Shown: in pieces, positions 25,829-36,379 of the stretch
Position numbering within the stretch: position 1 is the stretch's first letter
How the letters are laid out: each line of letters opens with the position of its first letter
Assembly: GCF_036240795.1 (NCBI RefSeq)
Contig: NZ_CP108454.1
Span: forward strand, 4,278,001-4,342,000
Direction of reading: 5' to 3'
DNA length: 64,000 nucleotides
DNA from: Streptomyces sp. NBC_01268
GTDB lineage: Bacteria > Actinomycetota > Actinomycetes > Streptomycetales > Streptomycetaceae
The notes under the pieces: model-generated
What the model saw: the letters and a program-made list of their open reading frames with translations, nothing else
Databases searched by the model: none
Told to the model about the DNA's origin: nothing
Program-made: the position numbers and the translations under genes

Positions 25829-27771
25829 TGTACGGCGTGTCCGGTACCGGTTCGGCGATCGGCGAGGAGCTCGGCGCGCGCGCCGCGCGGGTCCGCGCCC
25901 TGGCCGTGCTCCGCGTCCGCGGCAGGGCGCTGGGGGCCGCGGTGCTCCCCGCCGCCGTCGCCGTCGTCCTCTACGCGGGCGGCGTCACCGACCACTTCAC
26001 GGGCCCCGCCTGGGACACCGCCCGCTGGGTGGTCTCGGTCGTCGCCATCGGCGTCCTCCTGGTCGCCGCCGCCGTCGCCCTGGTCGTCGCGCGGGCCCGC
26101 CCGGCCGTGACGCCGACGGTGGAGCTCGCCGAGACCTCCGCCCCCGACCTCTACCGGATGGTCCGCGACCTCGCCGACCGCCTCGGGGTCCCCGCACCCT
26201 CCGCGATAGCCCTGACGCCGGACTGCGACAGCTGGCTGGAGGACCGCTCGCACCCGGCCCACGGCCGGCACCGCGGCGGCGACGCGCCCGTCCTCGTCAT
26301 CGGCTCCCCCTTCCTGTGGTGGATGCGCGTCGGCGAGCTCCGCGCGGTCCTCGCCCCCGTCGTCGCCGGTACGGGACCGGCCGCGCACCCGGACATAGCC
26401 GCGGCCCGCCGTTTCGTACGGGGCCTGGACGCGGCGGTCGCCGTGCCCCGGCGCCCCGGCCTCGATCCGGTCCGCAGGCTGGGCGCGCTCGGCGTCGGCC
26501 GGCTGGCCCGGATCATGCTCGTGGGCTGTCGCACGCACGCGGCCGAGATGGAGCGGGGCGTGGCCGCGGCCGGCTCCGAGCGGGCGCAGGCCGTGGACTA
26601 CGGCGTACGGATCGTCGCCCAGGAGCAGGTCGGCCTCGCCTACGCGGGCTGGGACCGGCTGCTGACCCGGGTCGCCCTGCCCGCCTGGCGGATGGGCCGC
26701 TGGCCCTCGCGCCTGGACGCGGGCGTGGTGTCCGCCCTCACCGAGCTCTCCCGCCGCGACCGTCTCGCCGAGGGCTTCACCTCCCGGCTGGGCGAGCGTC
26801 CCGCCTGCGACCTCCTGGAGGAGCCCGGCACGGTCGACGCGGCCACCTCGCTGCTCGCCGCCCGCCTCTTCCACGGCGGCCCCGCGGAGCCGGGCCCGGA
26901 CTGGGCGCCGGTCGAGTGGAGCGAGTATCCGGAGGAGGTCGTCGACCGCAAGTGGCGTGCCGACGCGGCCCGCCTCCACCAGGTGCTCGACCGCCTCGGC
27001 CCGGCCGATCCGTCCGACGGGAGCCACGCCGCCGAGGACCGTACGGCCGCCGAGGCCCCCGACGGCCCCGACGGCCCCGACGACGGCCCCACCCTGTCCC
27101 GCGTCATGGCCCGCCTCGCCACGCCCCGCCCCCACGCGGGCGCCCTGGGCGGCGAAGCCGCCACCGAAGCCCCGCCGACCGCGCACGCCGAGGCCGGGGC
27201 GGAGGCGGCCGCCGCCACCGAAGCCGACGCCGTCGCCGGAGCCGCCCTCCTCGACCCGGACCTGGCCGACGCCGCCGACCCGGGCGTGGCCGACGCCGCC
27301 GACCCGGGCCCGGCCGACGCCGCCGACCCGGGCGTGGCCCCCGATCTGGCTGCCGGCCTCGACCCTGACCTGGCTCCCGACCCCGACCCCGTGGGCAACC
27401 CCGCCGCCGACGTGCTCGCCGCCGCGCTCACCGCGCAGGCGGCCCGCGAGGAGGGGCTGCGGCCGGCCGTGCCCGCCGCGGAGGGGCCGGACGGGCCGCT
27501 GCCGCTGTTCCCGCTCCAGCCGCCGCGCACCGGGCGGGACCTGCTCGCCGACCACGTGGCGGCCATGGTCTGCTGCGCCGCCGTGGACACGGCGGAGGCG
27601 GCCCCGGGGCTGGACTGGCTCGACGGGCCCGCGCTGCTCGTCGCCGGAGAGCGGAGCACCGATCTGAACGGCGTGGTCCTCGCCCTCGTCGAGGACGGCG
27701 ACCCGGAGCCCCTGCGCGCCTGGCTGGCGCGTACGGGAGTGCGCCCGGAGAAGCCGGTCCGGCTGGTCTGA
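25828..27771 (+). CDS. membrane protein resembling an M48 peptidase without HExxH
   Basis: A 647-residue protein. Two TM segments (about residues 35-52 and 66-90) precede a region laid out like the M48/HtpX peptidase core (RMVRDLADRLGVPAPSAIALTPDCDSW.., VLVIGSPFLWWMRVGELRAVLAPVVAG). The helix that should carry HExxH reads LAPVVAGTG, so zinc catalysis is not possible there. A later helix (VDRKWRADAARLHQVLDRL) matches the peptidase tail. A low-complexity Asp/Ala/Pro tract and an extra C-terminal domain follow. ATG at 25828 with AGGAGG 5 nt upstream. Probably a pseudoenzyme. Confidence 0.65.
   Translation: MYGVSGTGSAIGEELGARAARVRALAVLRVRGRALGAAVLPAAVAVVLYAGGVTDHFTGPAWDTARWVVSVVAIGVLLVAAAVALVVARARPAVTPTVELAETSAPDLYRMVRDLADRLGVPAPSAIALTPDCDSWLEDRSHPAHGRHRGGDAPVLVIGSPFLWWMRVGELRAVLAPVVAGTGPAAHPDIAAARRFVRGLDAAVAVPRRPGLDPVRRLGALGVGRLARIMLVGCRTHAAEMERGVAAAGSERAQAVDYGVRIVAQEQVGLAYAGWDRLLTRVALPAWRMGRWPSRLDAGVVSALTELSRRDRLAEGFTSRLGERPACDLLEEPGTVDAATSLLAARLFHGGPAEPGPDWAPVEWSEYPEEVVDRKWRADAARLHQVLDRLGPADPSDGSHAAEDRTAAEAPDGPDGPDDGPTLSRVMARLATPRPHAGALGGEAATEAPPTAHAEAGAEAAAATEADAVAGAALLDPDLADAADPGVADAADPGPADAADPGVAPDLAAGLDPDLAPDPDPVGNPAADVLAAALTAQAAREEGLRPAVPAAEGPDGPLPLFPLQPPRTGRDLLADHVAAMVCCAAVDTAEAAPGLDWLDGPALLVAGERSTDLNGVVLALVEDGDPEPLRAWLARTGVRPEKPVRLV
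27258..27395. repeat. Asp-Ala-Pro-Gly coding repeats
   Basis: Imperfect tandem units of about 24 bp encode ADAADPG(V/P) repeats followed by DPDLAPDPDP in the degenerate M48-like protein. Likely a flexible, copy-number-variable linker. Confidence 0.7.
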
Positions 27772-27990
27772 GGGCCTTGTGCGAAGCCCTCCGGAAAAGG
27801 TCCCGGGAGGGGCCCGCAGGATGCTCGTGCGCAGCTCAACACACCGGAGTGGCTGGTTCCACTCTCGTCAATTCGCGACGAACGGTGACGGAGTGCGTGC
27901 GTTATGTGATGTGCTGGAGACCGGCACTGACAGAGGCAGTATCCAGAGGCACTGACCAGCCGGCCGGGGGCGTAGAGGGAGGGGCGCAGC

Positions 27991-29451
27991 ATGGGGGCGG
28001 AGCAGATCAGGCGGTGGGAATCGGGCGCGCTCGCCCATGCCGTATCGGATCCTTTCGGCCAGGGCCCGCTGCCCTGGCTGCGCGGATCCGAGAACTACTT
28101 CGACGACACCGGTCAGATGGTGCCCTGGTACGCCGACGAGACCCTGGCCCGCGGCGGTGGCGGCGGGCCGCGGACCGCCGACGACGTGCACGGTCAGATC
28201 AAGGGCTTCGTCTCCAGCGGGGCCGTCGCGCCCGGCGAGGCGATCGATTTCCACATCACGGTGGACCCGCCGCAGCAGTTCTCGGTCGACATCTACCGGA
28301 TCGGGCACTACGGCGGCGACGGAGCCGCGAAGATCACCACCAGTCCGCGGCTCTCCGGGATCGTGCAACCGGCCCCGCTGACCGCCGACCGGACCGTCTC
28401 CTGCCACCACTGGTGGCAGTCCTGGCGGCTGCAGATCCCGTCGTACTGGTCGATCGGCGCCTACGTCGCCGTCCTCACCACCGTCGGCGGCTACCGCTCG
28501 CACATCCCGTTCACGGTCCGCGACAGCCATCCGGCGGACCTGCTGCTCGTGCTGCCGGACGTGACCTGGCAGGCGTACAACCTCTATCCGGAGGACGGCC
28601 GGACGGGCGCCAGCCTCTACCACGCCTGGGACGAGGAGGGCCGGCTGCTCGGCGAGGAGGAGGCGGCGGTCACGGTCTCCTTCGACCGTCCGTACGCGGG
28701 CGCGGGCCTGCCGCTGCACGTGGGCCACGCCTACGACTTCATCCGCTGGGCCGAGCGCTACGGCTACGACCTCGCGTACGCCGAGACCCGCGACCTGCAC
28801 GCGGGCCGGGTGGACCCGAGCCGCTACCGGGGCCTCGTCTTCCCGGGGCACGACGAGTACTGGTCGGCGCCCATGCGCCGGACCGCCGAACTCGCCCGCG
28901 ACCAGGGAACCTCGCTGGTCTTCCTCTCCGCCAACACCATGTACTGGCAGGTGGAGCTGGGCCCGTCGCCGTCCGGCGCCCCGGACCGGCTGCTCACCTG
29001 CCGCAAGCGCCGCGGCCCCGGCCGGCCGGCGCTGTGGCGGGAGGTCGACCGGCCGGAGCAGCAGCTGCTCGGCATCCAGTACGCGGGGCGGGTGCCCGAA
29101 CCGCACCCCCTGGTCGTGCGGAACGCGGACCACTGGCTGTGGGAGGCCACCGGCGCGGGCGAGGGCGACGAGCTCCCGGGCCTGGTCGCGGGCGAGGCCG
29201 ACCGCTACTTCCCGCGCACCGCGCTCCCCGAGCACCAGGGCCGCATCCTGCTCGCCCACTCGCCCTACCGGGACAGCGAGGGGGCGCTCCGGCACCAGGA
29301 GACGAGCCTCTACCGGGCCCCGTCGGGCGCCTGGGTCTTCGCCGCCGGCACCTTCGCCTGGTCGCCGGCGCTGGACCGGCCCGGGCACGTGGACGCGCGC
29401 GTCCAGCGGGCCACCGCGAACCTGCTCGACCGGATCTGCAAGAGGGACTGA
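27991..29451 (+). CDS. N,N-dimethylformamidase large-subunit-like protein
   Basis: A 486-residue protein resembling the beta-subunit C-terminal domain family of N,N-dimethylformamidase (DMFA-like). Blocks include an Ig-like N-terminal part (VDIYRIGHYGGDGA), then LLLVLPDVTWQAYNLY, YDLAYAETRDLH, and LVFPGHDEYWSAPMRR, a glutamine-amidotransferase-like fold region with the conserved GHDEYW. The mononuclear iron ligand set of true DMFase was not traced. ATG preceded by GGGAGGGG. Substrate in Streptomyces is unknown; a free-standing conserved gene next to purC. Confidence 0.75.
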   Translation: MGAEQIRRWESGALAHAVSDPFGQGPLPWLRGSENYFDDTGQMVPWYADETLARGGGGGPRTADDVHGQIKGFVSSGAVAPGEAIDFHITVDPPQQFSVDIYRIGHYGGDGAAKITTSPRLSGIVQPAPLTADRTVSCHHWWQSWRLQIPSYWSIGAYVAVLTTVGGYRSHIPFTVRDSHPADLLLVLPDVTWQAYNLYPEDGRTGASLYHAWDEEGRLLGEEEAAVTVSFDRPYAGAGLPLHVGHAYDFIRWAERYGYDLAYAETRDLHAGRVDPSRYRGLVFPGHDEYWSAPMRRTAELARDQGTSLVFLSANTMYWQVELGPSPSGAPDRLLTCRKRRGPGRPALWREVDRPEQQLLGIQYAGRVPEPHPLVVRNADHWLWEATGAGEGDELPGLVAGEADRYFPRTALPEHQGRILLAHSPYRDSEGALRHQETSLYRAPSGAWVFAAGTFAWSPALDRPGHVDARVQRATANLLDRICKRD

Positions 29452-29539
29452 GCGGGGGGTCACAGGGCCGGGCGGCAGGATCCGCCCGGATGTGCGAGAG
29501 AATCGGACACGCTCCTGGATCAACCTACGCGGAGGAACC

Positions 29540-30436
29540 GTGTCCGGATTCGTAGAAAAGCCCGAGCCTGTCCAGGTACCGGGCCTGACCCATCTCCACA
29601 CGGGCAAGGTCCGCGACCTGTACCGGAACGAGGCGGGCGAGCTCGTGATGGTGGCGAGCGACCGCATGTCGGCCTACGACTGGGTGCTGCCCACCGAGAT
29701 CCCCGACAAGGGCCGGGTCCTCACCAAGCTCTCCCTGTGGTGGTTCGACCGACTGGCCGACCTGGTCCCGAACCACGTGCTCTCCACCGAGCTGCCGGCC
29801 GGGGCGCCCGCCGACTGGGAGGGCCGCACGCTGATCTGCAAGTCGCTGGACATGGTCCCGGTCGAGTGCGTCGCCCGCGGCTACCTCACCGGCTCCGGCC
29901 TCGTCGAGTACGACGAGTCCCGCACGGTCTGCGGCCTCGCGCTGCCCGAGGGCCTGACCGACGGCTCCGAGCTGCCCGCGCCGATCTTCACCCCGGCGAC
30001 CAAGGCCGCGGTCGGCGACCACGACGAGAACGTCTCCTACGAGGAGGTGGCCCGTCAGGTCGGTGCCGAGACGGCCGCGGTGCTGCGCCGGACGACCCTC
30101 GACGTGTACGGCCGGGCCCGTGACATCGCTCGTGAGCGCGGCGTCATCCTCGCCGACACGAAGTTCGAGTTCGGCTTCGAGGGGGAGACGCTCGTCCTCG
30201 CCGACGAGGTGCTCACCCCGGACTCGTCGCGTTTCTGGCCGGCCGACGAGTGGCAGCCGGGCCGCACGCAGCCCTCGTACGACAAGCAGTTCGTGCGGAA
30301 CTGGCTGACCTCCCCGGCCTCCGGCTGGGACCGCAAGAGCGAGCAGCCGCCGCCGGCGCTCCCGCAGGAGGTCGTGGACGCGACCCGCGCCAAGTACATC
30401 GAGGCGTACGAGCGCCTGACCGGGACCACCTGGTAG
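29540..30436 (+). CDS. purC: SAICAR synthetase
   Basis: Phosphoribosylaminoimidazole-succinocarboxamide synthase: ATP-dependent condensation of CAIR with aspartate. It is 298 residues. GKVRDLYRNEAGELVMVASDRMSAYDWVLPTEIPDKG forms the phosphate/ATP entry, VECVARGYLTGSG is the CAIR loop, and ADTKFEFG and DEVLTPDSSRFWP are the metal/aspartate motifs. GTG at 29540 with GGAGGAA 4 nt upstream is the best start. Ends in a strong terminator; monocistronic. Confidence 0.98.
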   Translation: MSGFVEKPEPVQVPGLTHLHTGKVRDLYRNEAGELVMVASDRMSAYDWVLPTEIPDKGRVLTKLSLWWFDRLADLVPNHVLSTELPAGAPADWEGRTLICKSLDMVPVECVARGYLTGSGLVEYDESRTVCGLALPEGLTDGSELPAPIFTPATKAAVGDHDENVSYEEVARQVGAETAAVLRRTTLDVYGRARDIARERGVILADTKFEFGFEGETLVLADEVLTPDSSRFWPADEWQPGRTQPSYDKQFVRNWLTSPASGWDRKSEQPPPALPQEVVDATRAKYIEAYERLTGTTW

Positions 30437-30446
30437 GGGAACGAGA

Positions 30447-30475
30447 AAGCCCCCGGTCGATTCGACCGGGGGCTT
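30447..30475 (+). terminator. terminator after purC
   Basis: AAGCCCCCGGTCGA and TCGACCGGGGGCTT form a long stem ending in CTTCTTCA, 10 nt past the purC stop. It also faces the tRNA-Gly 3' end and may serve both strands. Confidence 0.85.
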
Positions 30476-30480
30476 CTTCA

Positions 30481-30556
30481 TGGAGCGGACGACGAGATTC
30501 GAACTCGCGACCCTCACCTTGGCAAGGTGATGCTCTACCAACTGAGCCACGTCCGC
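30481..30556 (-). tRNA. tRNA-Gly(GCC), CCA encoded
   Basis: Acceptor GCGGACG/CGTCCGC, D loop AGTTGGTA, anticodon loop with GCC, T loop GTTCGAATC, discriminator U followed by an encoded CCA. Confidence 0.97.
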
Positions 30557-30681
30557 ATGCGCCGTAGCGCGCTGCTAACTATACCCAATGTTCCGGGCGT
30601 CGATGACCGGGTTTTCCAGGCCTCGGGCTGTGGCGGTCGACACAGATCCACTGTGCGCACGGGCGGCGTTCGCCGGACATG

Positions 30682-30717
30682 ACGAAGGCCCCGGTTCTGA
30701 TGAACCGGGGCCTTCGT
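30682..30717 (-). terminator. terminator of the second tRNA-Gly(GCC)
   Basis: A 16-bp perfect stem (ACGAAGGCCCCGGTTC and complement) around TGAT lies 7 nt beyond the tRNA 3' end on the minus strand. Confidence 0.82.
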
Positions 30718-30723
30718 TCCCTG

Positions 30724-30796
30724 AGCGGACGACGAGATTCGAACTCGCGACCCTCACCTTGGCAAGGTGATGCTCTACCAACTGAGCCACGTCCGC
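30724..30796 (-). tRNA. tRNA-Gly(GCC), second copy
   Basis: All 73 nt are identical to the tRNA at 30484-30556, but this copy lacks an encoded CCA (CAG follows the discriminator). Confidence 0.97.
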
Positions 30797-30876
30797 ATTG
30801 CCTCCGCTCGGCTTTCACCGGGCGGCGCGAGCACCACTCTACCTGATGCACCGGAGTGCTCGGTAACGCGATGCAG

Positions 30877-30948
30877 AGCGGGTGACAGGGATTGCACACT
30901 GCGCCTTCCCCCTGGAAGGGGGCTGTTCTGCTACTGAACTACACCCGC
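30877..30948 (-). tRNA. tRNA-Gly(UCC), non-canonical D and T loops
   Basis: Acceptor GCGGGTG/CACCCGC, D stem GTTC/GAAC and anticodon loop CTTCCAG (UCC) define a glycine tRNA. The 7-nt D loop AGTAGCA lacks the G18-G19 pair. The T loop reads G-TGCAATC-C instead of G-TTCRANN-C, and the T stem closes only if one U is bulged (GCAG-u-G with C-CTGT). The top anticodon pair is G-A. No CCA is encoded. Whether this tRNA works on ribosomes is open; see findings. Confidence 0.8.
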
Positions 30949-31050
30949 ACGCTGCTTGAGGTCCGGGGCCTTTCGGCCTCGCCCCTCGGCGTGTTCCAGA
31001 CTCTAGCGGATCATGGGGGGTGGGATGCAAATCCGGGGTCGGACCCCGTG

Positions 31051-31395
31051 TCAGCTCGCGGCGCGGAAGGCCTCGTAGACCCGCTTCGGGATGCGGCCCC
31101 GGGCGGGCACGTCCATCTTGTTGGACTGCGCCCAGGCGCGGACCGCCGCCGGGTCGGGGGCGAGCGCGGTGTGCTTGAAGCCGCCTTCGGGCAGCGTCCG
31201 CGGGGCGCCGGCGGACCGGCCGCTCAGCTTGCGGCCCGCGGCCAGGTAGGGCGCGAGCGCCTTGCGCAGTTTCTTTGCATTGGCGGGATTCAGGTCGATC
31301 TCGTACATCTTCCCGTCCAGGCCGAACGCCACTGTTTCCGCCGCTACTCCGCCGTCGATGTCGTCGGAGAGAGTGACCACCACACGCTGAGCCAC
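31051..31395 (-). CDS. lsrL: Lsr2-family nucleoid-associated protein
   Basis: A 114-residue H-NS-like xenogeneic silencer. The N-terminal oligomerisation domain starts AQRVVVTLSDDIDGGVAAETVAFGLDGK. The C-terminal DNA-binding domain is AVRAWAQSNKMDVPARGRIPKRVYEAFRAA, with the R-G-R minor-groove hook. GTG start with AGGAAAGGACC upstream. The neighbourhood (purS divergent) is, from memory, that of LsrL, the shorter-studied Lsr2 paralogue of Streptomyces, rather than Lsr2 itself. Its own upstream region is AT-richer than average, a likely autoregulatory target. Confidence 0.92.
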   Translation of the reverse strand: MAQRVVVTLSDDIDGGVAAETVAFGLDGKMYEIDLNPANAKKLRKALAPYLAAGRKLSGRSAGAPRTLPEGGFKHTALAPDPAAVRAWAQSNKMDVPARGRIPKRVYEAFRAAS

Positions 31396-31684
31396 GGATA
31401 TCGGTCCTTTCCTGCGGATCGCCGTGCCGTCTCGACGCTCGTGCCGCTCTGACGTGCGGCGATGCCGATGTAGCTGCTCTCCAAGAGGCAATACTGCGCT
31501 GGTCTGGTGCCTGTTCGCGCCCGGTTGCGCACGTCGGGTTTTTTCTCTGCATTCCCTTTGTACAGTGGCGGGTGGCGCATTGTGAAGCCCACTCAATTGT
31601 TTCCGCGTGTCCCGGTCGGCGGACGATATTCCGCTTGAATTCATCGGGGCGCTGTGCAGGGGCCCTTTGTAGGATCCTTCAGAC
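31396..31684. other. AT-richer divergent region between lsrL and purS
   Basis: No gene. This stretch contains a run of six T, CAATTG and GAATTC, and is visibly less GC-rich than its neighbours, the composition that Lsr2-type proteins prefer. It must hold the lsrL promoter. Confidence 0.6.
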
Positions 31685-31701
31685 TTCTACCCGCGTAGAA
31701 T
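31685..31701 (+). promoter_or_regulatory. purSQL -10 box within a palindrome
   Basis: TTCTAC-CCGC-GTAGAA (31685-31700) is a perfect 6-4-6 palindrome whose right arm forms a TAGAAT -10 box (31696-31701), 55 nt before the purS start. It is a candidate operator for the purSQL operon; no recognisable -35 element is present. Confidence 0.55.
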
Positions 31702-31756
31702 TTGGAGGCAGGTACGCTGAGGGAACCGCCCACGCAACACACCACCGGGAGTGCCA

Positions 31757-32002
31757 GTGGCACGCGTCGTAGTCGACGTCATGCTCAAGCCGGAGATCCT
31801 CGACCCCCAGGGACAGGCGGTGCAGCGTGCACTGCCCCGCCTTGGATTCGAGGGCATCGCCGACGTCCGCCAGGGAAAGCGCTTCGAGCTGGAGGTGGAG
31901 GGGCCGGTCGACGAGGCCGCCCTCGCCCGCATCCATGAGATGGCCGAGACTTTCCTTGCCAACACCGTGATCGAGGACTTCACCGTGAAGGTGGAGTCGT
32001 GA
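31757..32002 (+). CDS. purS: FGAM synthase subunit PurS
   Basis: Small subunit (81 residues) of the three-part formylglycinamidine ribonucleotide synthase; it bridges PurQ and PurL for ammonia channelling. The sequence starts [21 protein letters not shown] and contains [12 protein letters not shown], both diagnostic. The GTG at 31757 has GGGAG 7 nt upstream and is preferred over the GTG at 31751. Overlaps purQ by GTGA. Confidence 0.97.
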   Translation: MARVVVDVMLKPEILDPQGQAVQRALPRLGFEGIADVRQGKRFELEVEGPVDEAALARIHEMAETFLANTVIEDFTVKVES

Positions 32003-32678
32003 CCGCACGCATCGGCGTCGTCACGTTCCCCGGAACGCTCGACGACCAGGACGCGCTGCGCGCCGCCCGCCTCGCGGGCGCCGAGCCCGTGTCGCTCTGG
32101 CACCGCGACAAGGACCTCAAGCAGGTCGACGCCGTGGTCCTGGCCGGCGGCTTCTCGTACGGCGACTACCTGCGGGCCGGCGCCATCTCGCGCTTCTCGC
32201 CGGTGATGGAGTCGATCATCGAGCAGGCGAAGGCGGGCATGCCCGTCCTCGGCATCTGCAACGGCTTCCAGATCCTCACCGAGGCCCACCTGCTGCCGGG
32301 CGCCATGCTGCGCAACAACCACCTCCACTTCATCTGCCGCGACCAGAAGCTGCGGGTGGAGAACGCGGAGACCGCCTGGACCTCGGACTACACCGCGGGT
32401 CAGGAGATCGAGGTCCCGCTCAAGAACATGGACGGCCGGTACGTCGCCGACGAGCACACCCTCGACGAGCTCGAGGCCGAGGGGCGGGTGGCCTTCCGCT
32501 ACCTGGACATGAACCCCAACGGCTCGCTGCGCGACATCGCGGGCATCACCAACGCCGCGGGCAACGTGGTCGGCCTCATGCCGCACCCGGAGCACGCCGT
32601 GGAGCCGCTCGTCGGCACCGGCAAGACCGACGGCCTCGGTTTCTTCACCTCGATCCTCAAGAAGCTGGTCAACGCCTG

Positions 32679-32679
<1 letters not shown>
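31999..32679 (+). CDS. purQ: FGAM synthase glutaminase subunit PurQ
   Basis: 226-residue class I glutamine amidotransferase. Nucleophile Cys in [10 protein letters not shown], with His and Glu in MPHPEHAVE. It opens [17 protein letters not shown]. Supplies ammonia to PurL. Starts at the GTG overlapping the purS stop and ends in TGATG with purL, so the three subunits are translationally coupled. Confidence 0.98.
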
Positions 32680-34928
<2,249 letters not shown>

Positions 34929-34978
34929 TCCGTCTGGCCTGATCCGTCCCGTACCGGTCCCGTACCCGTACGGAGAGG

Positions 34979-35005
34979 AGCCCCCGTCCGACCAGGGCGG
35001 GGGCT
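34979..35005. terminator. terminator between purL and the SnoaL-like gene
   Basis: AGCCCCCG (34979-34986) pairs with CGGGGGCT (34998-35005) around an 11-nt loop; it serves the convergent genes. Confidence 0.75.
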
Positions 35006-35016
35006 TCGTCGTGCGC

Positions 35017-35427
35017 TCAGCCGCCCAGGGAGTAGAAGGCGTCGAGTTCCGCGATGTCCTCGACGCACTCGTCGATGTCCGAGACCTTTCCTCCGATGAT
35101 CGTGAAGAAGAGGGCGCCGGGCATCTCGATGCCCCGGTCGCCGTGCTCGGCGAACCACTTGTGGCTCGCGATGGCGTGGCCGCGCCCGTCGACGGTGATG
35201 GTGCCGAGCTCGATGCGCAGGGTGCCGCCGGTGTACTCGGCCAGCGACCCGTACATGGCGAGGACGTTGTCGCGGCCCTTGAAGTGCCCGCCGAACCGGG
35301 TGGTGCCCGGCGCGTGGTGGGTGCAGTCGCTGGTCATCAGGGCGGAGAGCGCCTCCATGTCACCGTGCATGAACGCTTCGTAGCCCTGCCGCACCAGGGC
35401 GGCGTCGGGGTGCTCGTGATGGGTCAT
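35017..35427 (-). CDS. SnoaL-like/NTF2-fold protein
   Basis: A 136-residue protein with the NTF2 fold: ALVRQGYEAFMHGDMEALSALMTSDCTHHAPG is the start of the SnoaL-like domain, followed by FKGRDNVLAMYGSLAEYT and HKWFAEHGDRG. No sigma or enzyme partner is attached. The ribosome site is weak. Such stand-alone proteins are cyclases, isomerases or binding proteins; nothing here decides. Confidence 0.85.
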   Translation of the reverse strand: MTHHEHPDAALVRQGYEAFMHGDMEALSALMTSDCTHHAPGTTRFGGHFKGRDNVLAMYGSLAEYTGGTLRIELGTITVDGRGHAIASHKWFAEHGDRGIEMPGALFFTIIGGKVSDIDECVEDIAELDAFYSLGG

Positions 35428-35493
35428 GGTCCCGGCATGCCTTTCGGTGAGGGGATGTCCCCCCTCCTCAAGTCTCGGGGCTAGCCTCGGCCC

Positions 35494-36282
35494 ATGCCAC
35501 CCGCCAAGAAGCGCGCCCGCAGCTACGACTCCGCCAAGACCCGAGCCGCCGTCCTCGCCCAGTTCGGGCACGTACGGGACGCGGTGCTCGCGCTGCCCCC
35601 GGCGGCGCTCGACGGGCCGACCCGGCTGGGGGCGTGGACGGTGCGGGAGCTGGCCGGGCACATCGCGTGGATGGTCGACTCGGTGCCCGCGCTGCTCGCC
35701 GCGCCCGAGCCGGCGAAGCAGGAACTCCCGCTCCTGGACTGGCCGTCCGTGACCGCGTCGGCCGCCGGGCGGATCGACGAGCACACCCGGGGCATCGGCA
35801 CCGCCGACCTCGCCGGTCTCTACGAGCGGACCCGGGAGGCGTACGAGACGGCGGTGGCGGCGGCCCCGGACACCCGGCTGCTCCCGGTGAGCTTCGGGGC
35901 GATGACGCTCGCCGATTTCCTCGTCACCCGGACCGTCGAACTCGTCGTCCACACCGACGACCTCAGCGCTGCGACCGGTGTCGGCATTCCGTACGACCGG
36001 CAGGCGCTCGCCGCCTGCACCCGCCTGCTCGCCGACACCCTCGCGGCGAGGGCGCCGGGCGGTGCGGTGGAGGTGCGCGTCCCGCCGTACGCGGTGGTGC
36101 AGTGCGTCGAGGGGCCGCGGCACACCCGGGGCACCCCGCCGAACGTCGTCGAGACGGACCCGCTGACCTGGATCCGGCTCGCGACCGGGCGCGCCGACTG
36201 GGCGGTGGAGCTGGACGCGGCGCGGGTGAGCGCGAGCGGGGAGCGGGCGGATCTGGCGGGGCTGCTTCCGCTGATGGGCTGA
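35494..36282 (+). CDS. mycothiol-dependent maleylpyruvate isomerase-like protein with SCP2 C-terminus
   Basis: A 262-residue protein. The N-terminal DinB-like four-helix domain has the metal triad His in ELAGHIAWM and Glu/His in TVELVVHTDDL, as in mycothiol-dependent isomerases and S-transferases. The C-terminal part (TDPLTWIRLATGRADW, LAGLLPLM) is the SCP2/sterol-carrier-like domain common to these proteins. The ATG lies 6 nt after TAGCCT (35482-35487), predicted leaderless. Substrate unknown. Confidence 0.87.
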   Translation: MPPAKKRARSYDSAKTRAAVLAQFGHVRDAVLALPPAALDGPTRLGAWTVRELAGHIAWMVDSVPALLAAPEPAKQELPLLDWPSVTASAAGRIDEHTRGIGTADLAGLYERTREAYETAVAAAPDTRLLPVSFGAMTLADFLVTRTVELVVHTDDLSAATGVGIPYDRQALAACTRLLADTLAARAPGGAVEVRVPPYAVVQCVEGPRHTRGTPPNVVETDPLTWIRLATGRADWAVELDAARVSASGERADLAGLLPLMG

Positions 36283-36379
36283 GGCGCCGGCGGCCGTCCC
36301 GGGAACCGTGGGCGGTCGCCCCCCCGGGAGCGTGAGCGGGCCCCCGGAACCGTAAGAGGAGCCGGCCCGTCCCATCGGC

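Noticed and set aside
30481..30796. The two identical tRNA-Gly(GCC) genes considered as att sites of an excised element.
   Set aside because: Both copies are complete tRNAs, and each is followed by a terminator-type hairpin; a simple tandem gene duplication explains them.
31396..31756. A purine riboswitch upstream of purS.
   Set aside because: No purine-aptamer core could be recognised; only a palindrome over the -10 box is present.
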